Assembly (NCBI GenBank): GCA_018449595.1 | Contig: JAAVUU010000002.1 | Location: 186,001-250,000, forward strand | Origin: Rhizobiales bacterium dw_265 | Lineage (GTDB): Bacteria > Pseudomonadota > Alphaproteobacteria > Micropepsales > Micropepsaceae | Reading direction: 5' to 3' | DNA length: 64,000 bases | In this document: positions 58,972 to 64,000 of the stretch, in pieces | How positions within the stretch are numbered: the stretch's first letter is position 1 | How the letters are laid out: every line of letters starts with the position of its first letter | The notes under the pieces: model-generated | Database searches by the model: none | What the model was told of the DNA's origin: nothing | What the model saw: only the letters and a program-made list of their open reading frames with translations | Position numbers and translations under genes: made by a program

Positions 58972-58993
58972 GCATCCCCAATTTGGGGGATGC
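58972..58993. promoter_or_regulatory. Palindromic operator candidate, copy 1
   Basis: GCATCCCC (58972-58979) and GGGGATGC (58986-58993) are perfect inverted arms around AATTTG. The same arms and spacer length occur at 62970-62991. In both places CTAGC begins 19 bases after the last base of the palindrome (59012 here). If CTAGCG marks the -10 region, the palindrome centre falls near -42, where LuxR-type activators usually bind. The site lies between the truncated LuxR gene and a divergent secreted-protein gene. Confidence 0.65.
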
Positions 58994-59047
58994 AGCGCCG
59001 GAACGTCGCCCCTAGCGTTCTGTCGGTGAATTTATGGGAGAAAAACA

Positions 59048-59317
59048 ATGATTGCTCGAACGATGCTGAATTGCGGTGTGATTGCCTGTTTGCTGGCGAT
59101 GGGTACTGGTGCCGCACTGGCGGACGGGGTGTTCTCAGGTCACGGCTCGGCCAGTTCGAGACAGGTGGCGCTCCAGCAGGCGCGAGAGGACGCCAACAAT
59201 CAGGCAGTTTCCTCCAATTTCGTGTATCGAACCCAAGCTCCCGACAAAGTGCAGGAGGATTGTAACCAAAAGGACAAAGATTGGTTTTGCACAGTCATGA
59301 CCGTCTATAACCATTAA
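59048..59317 (+). CDS. Small exported hypothetical protein
   Basis: An 89-aa protein with signal peptide MIARTMLNCGVIACLLAMGT...ALA. The mature part of about 64 residues has GSASSRQVALQQAREDANNQ, two cysteines (EDCNQKDKDWFCTVM) likely to pair, and a short end MTVYNH. No family is recognised. GGGAGAAAAACA precedes ATG 59048. The palindromic operator lies 55-76 bases upstream. Confidence 0.7.
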   Translation: MIARTMLNCGVIACLLAMGTGAALADGVFSGHGSASSRQVALQQAREDANNQAVSSNFVYRTQAPDKVQEDCNQKDKDWFCTVMTVYNH

Positions 59318-59664
59318 CTCCGCCCATCCTCACACCTCAATCCGAAGCGGCCCGATCGGGAAATATCGTGAAAGCACTTCGCTAGCGATCATGGCTACTC
59401 GTCATCAATTGGACTGGAGCAGTACAATGAAACGCAAATTCTCCGGTCTTGCGCTCGGGCTTTCTATTTTGCCGGACGATTGGCAGGTTTTGGACGTTGG
59501 CGTGGAAAGTGTCTCGTGCCGTCCGTGATCATTTGAGTGCACAGGGTAGATAAGCGACAAATGCGTTCAATCACGCTGTTGAGTTGAGCGATTGTGGTGT
59601 GCATCACTCGCCAGTAAGGCAATTTCCCTGGCTGGCTTTGGCGAAGCATGAAAGGGAGTATGAC
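59318..59664. other. 347-base gap with a possible signal-peptide remnant
   Basis: AT-richer than the core genes. It holds CCCGATCGGG at 59351-59360 with CTAGC at 59382, a loose echo of the two palindrome/CTAGC arrangements at 58972 and 62970, followed by a 33-codon frame at 59428-59529. Nothing else is recognisable. Confidence 0.5.
59428..59529 (+). pseudogene. 33-aa frame with a signal-peptide-like start (possible gene remnant)
   Basis: The frame begins MKRKFSGLALGLSIL, like an exported protein, then turns into DDWQVLDVGVESVSCRP and stops. The abrupt end after the hydrophobic segment suggests the 5' remnant of a deleted secreted-protein gene. It may also be chance. Confidence 0.3.
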
Positions 59665-60483
59665 GTGATAACCGGTAAGCGATGGCGAATCATTCCATCG
59701 GCTCTAGTTCTCGCGGTGGCACTGTTATTCTGTTGTAGGCCAGCTTTTGCCCAAGGCGGGTGCGAGCAACCTGACTCGCCATCACTTTCGGAGCCCCAGA
59801 GCCAATCTAAGTCTGAAGTTGACGAGTTCGTGCAACAAGCTGATGCGTACATCAAGGCGTCTAATCATTATCGTGACTGCTTGGCGGATTATGTTCGCAG
59901 ATTGAATAGTTCCGGCGGCGCTTCCGTCGATCAAATTGCGGCCATCCATGAGGGGTACGATAATTCATTGGCGACCGCCAAGGCGCTGAGTGCCGCCGAG
60001 GGTCAGGCCTTGACGCGATATCGTGAGGCTTCCCAAAGGCGAGCCACAACTTCCGCACTCTTGGCCAAGTCGCCGCCATCGGAAACATCTATATCGGTAT
60101 TAAAGTGCCATTTTGATATCGCGCGGGCGGTCGAAAACAACGAATACGATCCGAAGTTTGATGAGCATTTTGACCTGTTTATCAGAGTGGGTCCAAACTA
60201 CCTCAGCTATTTTTACGATCAGGAGGGGAAGTGGGATGCGAACTTCTGCTCATCAGTGACGTGTACGTGGGATGACGACAAGTATTCGTATGAATTTCAC
60301 GACGGAGACCGTGGACCTCTTGGTGGTGACTGCTGCCAGTACGGCAATGGCGTGATTTATCGTCGAACAGGCGTGCTTCAGTACGACAATCGGCGTACGG
60401 GGATGAGCGGCTATTGGAACCATGTCTCTGGTAAATGCGCAAAAAGCGATGATCCCGCGAAGGATGCGGCGCAAAACTTCTAG
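59665..60483 (+). CDS. Exported hypothetical protein, 272 aa
   Basis: Signal peptide VITGKRWRIIPSALVLAVAL...AFA, then a helical region at about 40-150 rich in charged and polar residues (EVDEFVQQADAYIKASNHYR, LATAKALSAAEGQALTRYRE) and a C-terminal half with several cysteines and aromatic residues (FCSSVTCTWDDDKYSYEF, GGDCCQYGNGVIYRRTG). No known family. GTG 59665 after AAAGGGAGT is chosen; the frame opens 27 codons earlier without a signal peptide. Its codon use is clearly more AT-rich than the ribosomal genes. The next gene follows with its ribosome binding site overlapping this stop. Confidence 0.65.
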   Translation: MITGKRWRIIPSALVLAVALLFCCRPAFAQGGCEQPDSPSLSEPQSQSKSEVDEFVQQADAYIKASNHYRDCLADYVRRLNSSGGASVDQIAAIHEGYDNSLATAKALSAAEGQALTRYREASQRRATTSALLAKSPPSETSISVLKCHFDIARAVENNEYDPKFDEHFDLFIRVGPNYLSYFYDQEGKWDANFCSSVTCTWDDDKYSYEFHDGDRGPLGGDCCQYGNGVIYRRTGVLQYDNRRTGMSGYWNHVSGKCAKSDDPAKDAAQNF

Positions 60484-60492
60484 GAGATGAAC

Positions 60493-60915
60493 ATGAAATT
60501 GGTATTGGCCGCTCTTGCGGCGGCGATCACTCTCGCAGGCGGAAGTGCAGCAGCGGCACCTAAACCTCAATTGAGCGCGACTTGGTTGGATTGTGCCATA
60601 ACTCGCACGTTCGAAGGCGGCCAGAACAGTTATCACAGGGTATATGTAGTTGATGAAACGAATGCACGTCCGGCAGATCAGCTGCCGAATGGACAATATC
60701 AACTCGATGATAGGTGGCAGAGCCGTATGACCTCTTCAGAGGTTGTCCTCAACTACAATGGCTCCAGCCCGGCATCATTCACGGAAGAACTGCACATCAA
60801 CCGAGCAACTTTGGAGTATTTTGGCTCGTCAAAGAACCAATACGGACAGGAAGAGCAGTTTTCCGGACAATGCCATAAAATTCAACCTGGCCTAATCGTT
60901 CAAAATCAGTTTTAG
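60493..60915 (+). CDS. Exported hypothetical protein, 140 aa
   Basis: Signal peptide MKLVLAALAAAITLAGGSAA then KPQLSATWLDCAITRTFEGG. The mature protein has two cysteines (WLDCAI, FSGQCHKI) and beta-like polar sequence (HRVYVVDETNARPADQLPNG). GGAG at 60483-60486 overlaps the upstream TAG and is at the right distance for ATG 60493 rather than ATG 60487. Likely cotranscribed with the preceding gene. No family recognised. Confidence 0.65.
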   Translation: MKLVLAALAAAITLAGGSAAAAPKPQLSATWLDCAITRTFEGGQNSYHRVYVVDETNARPADQLPNGQYQLDDRWQSRMTSSEVVLNYNGSSPASFTEELHINRATLEYFGSSKNQYGQEEQFSGQCHKIQPGLIVQNQF

Positions 60916-61064
60916 GACGACACATTCGTATGCCAAGGGCCGTAACCGGCATCGTTAGCAAATCAGGTCAATTGGGCAGCGGGGCATCAATGAGTTGGGG
61001 TCTTAGAAGCGTGATCCCTTCTGTGACCATCTTAGAAATTCACGCATATAAATTGGGGATTCCT

Positions 61065-61508
61065 ATGACGAAACTCCTGGCGCTGATTGTTACGATATTG
61101 CCGTGTTTAATGTCGGTTGTTGCAATCGCACAGCCCAGGCGGACCGTGGAGTCCGCATATGAGTTTCTCGCATCCGCATTGACGAACGGTGTGGCGGGCT
61201 CGCTTGCGACCGACAGCTTTACGGAGCATAGCCCCGTGGTACCTGCTGTCATCGCCGCGCAGGGCAATGGATGCCAGCTTGTGGTGCGGTTGCGCGAGCC
61301 CAGCGACCGTACGGTCAGGATCGATTGGTCTCGGGTTTCGGAAATAAAAATTACCGGACCTGAGGTTGCCCTGTGGGGAACTGTTGAAGATGCGACCGGC
61401 GATGCGTTTATCTTTTTCTTTCCAAGTGAGGCGATCGCCGAACGTGCAGCCAATGCCATAAAATTCATCAAGGACAGTTGCGATCCGGGGAAGGGGACGG
61501 GTTTCTGA
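61065..61508 (+). CDS. Tandem exported paralogue family, copy 1
   Basis: A 147-aa protein with signal peptide MTKLLALIVTILPCLMSVVA...AIA cleaved before QPRRTVESAYEFLASALTNG. Shared family motifs follow: GNGCQLVVRLR, RTVRIDWSRVSEI, GTVEDATGDAF, FFFPSEAIAERAANAIKFIK and the C-terminus SCDPGKGTGF. Two mature cysteines are conserved in all copies. The start is ATG 61065 after TTGGGGATTCCT. The stop TGA overlaps the next ATG (TGATG at 61506). I do not recognise the family. Confidence 0.7.
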   Translation: MTKLLALIVTILPCLMSVVAIAQPRRTVESAYEFLASALTNGVAGSLATDSFTEHSPVVPAVIAAQGNGCQLVVRLREPSDRTVRIDWSRVSEIKITGPEVALWGTVEDATGDAFIFFFPSEAIAERAANAIKFIKDSCDPGKGTGF

Positions 61509-61984
61509 TGCGAAACTTGAACAGGATAGTGGCCGGTCTGCTGATGGCGTTGCTCGCAGCGCCCTCTACAGCGGACGCGCAGCCCAAGCGGACCGTGGCG
61601 TCGGCCAACGCGTTTCTGGCATCGGCGCTCACAAATGGGGCGATAGCGAATTCGGAAAGGGACGGAAGTATTGTCCGCGAAGGGGAGGACCATGCACAAA
61701 TGCATGTCATGGTCGCACAGGGCGATGGGTGCCTCTTGACAGTGCGATTGCGCGGAGACCGCGACCATACGGTCAGGATTGACTGGTCTCGGATCAGTGG
61801 AATTGAGGATATTCGCGACGCGGCTGTCGCATATGGCATCGACCTGGATGGCGTTGTCGAGGACATGTCCGGGAAGAAGGTGTTTGTATTTTTTCTTCCC
61901 AGCCGAGAAGTCGCAGAACGCACGGCAACCGCCATGAAGTTCATCAAGGACAATTGCGATCCGGGGAAGGGAACAGGTTTCTGA
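61508..61984 (+). CDS. Tandem exported paralogue family, copy 2
   Basis: A 158-aa protein: signal peptide MRNLNRIVAGLLMALLAAPS...ADA, then QPKRTVASANAFLASALTNG, GDGCLLTVRLR, HTVRIDWSRISGI, GVVEDMSGKKVFVFFLPS, REVAERTATAMKFIK and NCDPGKGTGF. Compared with copy 1 it has a longer variable loop after the ALTNG motif. Its ribosome binding site GGGAAGGGG lies inside the final codons of copy 1. Confidence 0.7.
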   Translation: MRNLNRIVAGLLMALLAAPSTADAQPKRTVASANAFLASALTNGAIANSERDGSIVREGEDHAQMHVMVAQGDGCLLTVRLRGDRDHTVRIDWSRISGIEDIRDAAVAYGIDLDGVVEDMSGKKVFVFFLPSREVAERTATAMKFIKDNCDPGKGTGF

Positions 61985-62457
61985 TGCTCAATTTGAACAA
62001 AATGGCGGTCGGCCTGCTGATTGCATCATTTGCCGTATTCGGTGCTGCAGATGCCCAGCCCAAGCGCACCGTGGAGTCGGCCTACGAATTTCTCGTGCCG
62101 GCGCTGACCAACGGCACGAAAGGTGCGCTTTTGAACCAGAAGTTTATGAATAGCGAAACGGAAACCCACACAGAGCCACTTGTCACTGCCGTGCAAGGCA
62201 ATGGATGCCAAATGGTGGTGAAATTGCGCGGCGCCCACGAATATTCCATCAGGATCGATTGGTCCCGGATTTCCGATATAGCCAACCCATCAGAAATGGG
62301 ATTTGGCTCTATGGTTACCCTGCGCGGCACCGTTGAAGACGCCTCTGGTAATGCGTTTGCCTTCTTCTTTCCCAGCCATGCGATCGCGGACCGCGCCGTG
62401 ACCGCCATGCAATTCATCAAGGATGGCTGCGACCCTGGGAAGGGGACAGGATTCTGA
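61984..62457 (+). CDS. Tandem exported paralogue family, copy 3
   Basis: A 157-aa protein: signal peptide MLNLNKMAVGLLIASFAVFG...ADA, then QPKRTVESAYEFLVPALTNG, GNGCQMVVKLR, YSIRIDWSRISDI, GTVEDASGNAFAFFFPS, HAIADRAVTAMQFIK and GCDPGKGTGF. Starts at the TGATG junction with copy 2. Closest in motifs to copy 1. Confidence 0.7.
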   Translation: MLNLNKMAVGLLIASFAVFGAADAQPKRTVESAYEFLVPALTNGTKGALLNQKFMNSETETHTEPLVTAVQGNGCQMVVKLRGAHEYSIRIDWSRISDIANPSEMGFGSMVTLRGTVEDASGNAFAFFFPSHAIADRAVTAMQFIKDGCDPGKGTGF

Positions 62458-62915
62458 TGTCTGCAAGCAATGCCATGCGTTTGATGTATCTGACCGCAGT
62501 TCTTGTGGCGGAATCTGGTTTCGCAGCGATTGCACAACCCCAGCGCACAGTTGAGTCGGCCAATCGTTTTCTGGCGACTGCGCTCACCAATGGCGCCAGG
62601 ATGCAGGATCAGTCTGGCGGCGGCGACACCGCCAGCGACGCGCATGTGTTGTCGGCGAACGGCGCCGGCTGCAGAATGACAATTCGAAGGCGCGCAAGCG
62701 TCAGTTCCTTGGATTGGGCCAGGATTTCCCACGTCCAGGACGTCTATCGCGGTAGTAGCGGCACCGGTGCCTACATAATCAACCTATTCGGCTCTACAGA
62801 CGACTCGCCCCAATACATCTTGTTCTTTTCCGATGAAGAGGTCGCCCAGCGGGCCGCGACGGCCATGACCTTCCTCAAGGGCGCGTGTGATCCAGCGAAG
62901 GGAACAGGATTTTGA
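62457..62915 (+). CDS. Tandem exported paralogue family, copy 4 (most diverged)
   Basis: A 152-aa protein with the same frame of motifs but diverged: QPQRTVESANRFLATALTNG, GAGCRMTIRRR, SLDWARISHVQDV, YILFFSDEEVAQRAATAMTF and ACDPAKGTGF. The first signal-peptide residues are longer and less hydrophobic (MSASNAMRLMYLTAVLVAES). The middle VEDASG motif is replaced by NLFGSTDDSP. The stop again overlaps an ATG (62915). Confidence 0.68.
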   Translation: MSASNAMRLMYLTAVLVAESGFAAIAQPQRTVESANRFLATALTNGARMQDQSGGGDTASDAHVLSANGAGCRMTIRRRASVSSLDWARISHVQDVYRGSSGTGAYIINLFGSTDDSPQYILFFSDEEVAQRAATAMTFLKGACDPAKGTGF

Positions 62916-63013
62916 TGGTGAATGTGCTGACCAGCCGGGCACGTCCGATATGCCGCTCCGCGATGGTGTGCATCCCCAATATGGGGGATGCGGCGGCCCC
63001 GGAGGTTTTCTAG
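62915..63013 (+). pseudogene. 32-codon frame at a fifth TGATG junction (start of a lost copy or junction remnant)
   Basis: ATG 62915 shares its first base with the TGA of copy 4, as at the other array junctions. The frame then reads MVNVLTSRARPICRSAMVCI and ends at TAG 63011-63013, crossing the second operator palindrome. The sequence has no family motif. A fifth array member probably began here before the secreted-protein gene and its operator were inserted. Confidence 0.35.
62970..62991. promoter_or_regulatory. Palindromic operator candidate, copy 2
   Basis: GCATCCCC (62970-62977) and GGGGATGC (62984-62991) with spacer AATATG; CTAGC follows at 63010-63014, the same distance as at copy 1. 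It lies 50-71 bases upstream of ATG 63041. Beyond the palindrome, GGCGG and AGCCTGCG near CTAGC also resemble the copy 1 promoter. Confidence 0.65.
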
Positions 63014-63040
63014 CCTGCGTGCGGAAACACGGAGGTAACG

Positions 63041-63409
63041 ATGAAGTTCAAGTCTGTTGCGGCGCTGTCAGGTGCCATTGCCATGACCCTGGTCTCGGCC
63101 ACGGCGGCCTTTGCCAGTTGCCGTGCCGACGCGGAGATGCGCGGAAATGGGACCAGGCCGGGTTGGGGCTTGTTCGCCGGCGACGTTCGCTCCCGCGATT
63201 GCGACAACACGGAATGTACCGGGTATGTGGAATATGAGGTTTCGGTGCAGTGGGGCGACGGCCGCATCACGCATGAAACCTTCAGCGACAGCTACATCAT
63301 TCCGCGCGGCAACAGTTCTGTTCACATCTCCAATGAACACACGTTTGGCAGTCATTCGGGCAATAGCTCAATTGCGGATGTCGGGGTCAAGTTTGTCCGA
63401 TGCAATTAG
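63041..63409 (+). CDS. Small exported hypothetical protein under the second operator
   Basis: A 122-aa protein with signal peptide MKFKSVAALSGAIAMTLVSA...AFA, then SCRADAEMRGNGTRPGWGLF. Four or more cysteines (ASCRAD, SRDCDNTECTG, FVRCN) suggest disulfides. EVSVQWGDGRITHETFSDSY and SVHISNEHTFGSHSGNSS are strand-like. GGAGGTAACG precedes the ATG. Not related in sequence to the paralogue array around it. No family recognised. Confidence 0.68.
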   Translation: MKFKSVAALSGAIAMTLVSATAAFASCRADAEMRGNGTRPGWGLFAGDVRSRDCDNTECTGYVEYEVSVQWGDGRITHETFSDSYIIPRGNSSVHISNEHTFGSHSGNSSIADVGVKFVRCN

Positions 63410-63546
63410 CCATGAGGTGGCGAAGCGGGCCCAGTTGACAGCGTGTTTAATTTTCAATTCCCAGTCCAGCAATAAAAGAATGCGCGGTAGCGGCTACGAA
63501 CTTCATTGGGAATAGCTGTGATCCAGGAAAGGAAACGAGATTCTGA
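63405..63546 (+). pseudogene. Decayed 3' end of a fifth paralogue-family gene
   Basis: In one frame, HEVAKRAQLTACL near 63411-63450 resembles the EEVAQRAATAMTF helix of copy 4. In another frame, NSCDPGKETRF-TGA at 63511-63546 matches the family C-terminus SCDPGKGTGF. The two pieces are out of frame and the sequence between them has changed. The final TGATG junction with the next gene is kept, so the remnant still supplies a ribosome binding site (GGAAAGGAAACG). Confidence 0.6.
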
Positions 63547-63992
63547 TGTTCAATTATCCTCCCGCGCCAATCAAAAAATGGTTTAGCTCAAGTGTGCTAG
63601 TTCTGGGCCTGGTGGCGCCGTTCGCCGAGCTACATTCCGCCCCGGCCAAGACTGATCGAGTCTGGCTTCAATGCGCTGCCGGTAAGGTGGCGTCTACGTT
63701 TGTATTCAGCGCTAGCGAAAAGAGACTTTGGCTTTATCAGCCGGATGAACGCACCCTTCTCGAATACACCCGGGCGCATAACTCGTCTCTCGATATTGAC
63801 GATGAGAAAATCAAATTGGGCGTTGGCCTTCAAGTCACGCCGGATGGTGGCCCGCAATTCATACATGTCATTGATCGCCGTACGCTCAAGTATCGCGCTG
63901 AGTGGTGGACCGGTAATGGCAATGACAGGGACGGCGAAGACGGAGTCTGCTCCATCGTCCCTCCCAGAGCCACAGAGGAGAAAAAGATTTGA
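63546..63992 (+). CDS. Exported hypothetical protein, 148 aa
   Basis: An N-terminal hydrophobic segment (WFSSSVLVLGLVAPFAELHS) acts as signal peptide or anchor. The mature part has two cysteines (WLQCAAGKVAS, DGVCSIVPPRA) and KRLWLYQPDERTLLEYTRAH. ATG 63546 shares a base with the preceding TGA, as in the array, but the protein carries none of the family motifs. The gene ends inside the window at 63992. Function unknown. Confidence 0.6.
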   Translation: MFNYPPAPIKKWFSSSVLVLGLVAPFAELHSAPAKTDRVWLQCAAGKVASTFVFSASEKRLWLYQPDERTLLEYTRAHNSSLDIDDEKIKLGVGLQVTPDGGPQFIHVIDRRTLKYRAEWWTGNGNDRDGEDGVCSIVPPRATEEKKI

Positions 63993-64000
63993 TCGCGCCG

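Noticed and set aside
55130..63992. Phage or conjugative element genes near the integrase
   Set aside because: No capsid, terminase, relaxase or type IV secretion motifs were seen; only regulators and small exported proteins follow.

Overview
The window is a high-GC chromosomal segment from an alphaproteobacterium. The evidence is the order rplA-rplJ-rplL-rpoB-rpoC and tuf-S10-spc-alpha, an ATP12-type ATP synthase chaperone, UrcA-family and DUF1489/DUF6491/DUF2946 proteins, and TTGAC-N16/17-TATAA-type promoters. I cannot fix the family from sequence alone. No rRNA, CRISPR array or insertion sequence is visible. One tRNA, Leu(GAG), is present.

Layout. 1-10.2 kb: the end of rplA, the rplJL-rpoBC transcription unit with candidate leader/attenuator hairpins, and a strong terminator. 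10.2-15.8 kb: accessory block with a GNAT acetyltransferase, an Ada/AlkA fusion coupled to an O6-alkylguanine methyltransferase, and a TonB receptor with a DUF2946 partner. 15.9-32 kb: promoter, rpsL-rpsG-fusA-tuf and the complete S10/spc run through secY-adk, almost all tightly spaced or overlapping. 32-35.6 kb: an insertion that separates adk from rpsM, holding a CadC-like membrane regulator and a set of small UrcA-type secreted proteins, closed by a terminator. 35.6-38.3 kb: promoter and rpsM-rpsK-rpoA-rplQ. 38.3-53.4 kb: housekeeping and envelope genes (Do-type protease, outer-membrane barrel, rarA-crcB-rluC-ATP12-DUF559, M15-like and M28 peptidases, FUSC, acylphosphatase, lipB, an orphan FliN domain, siroheme synthase N-domain plus APS reductase, tRNA-Leu, small secreted proteins).

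53.5-64 kb is different. It starts with a stand-alone tyrosine integrase having its own promoter. An operon of three overlapping LuxR-type regulator paralogues follows, with a fourth truncated to its HTH domain. Then, in visibly AT-richer DNA, comes a run of small exported proteins of unknown function. These include four tandem paralogues whose stop and start codons overlap (TGATG) and whose shared C-terminal codons contain the next gene's ribosome binding site, plus a decayed fifth copy. Two identical-architecture palindromes (GCATCCCC-N6-GGGGATGC) lie at the same distance from a shared CTAGC box upstream of two of the secreted-protein genes. One of them sits beside the truncated LuxR gene. 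I infer a locally encoded regulon in which LuxR-type regulators control exported small proteins; this is the best candidate for an undescribed system here.

A family of dispersed palindromic repeats beginning GTCATGGCCC or similar and ending CCATGAC or GATGAC sits in several intergenic gaps, including gaps inside ribosomal protein operons.
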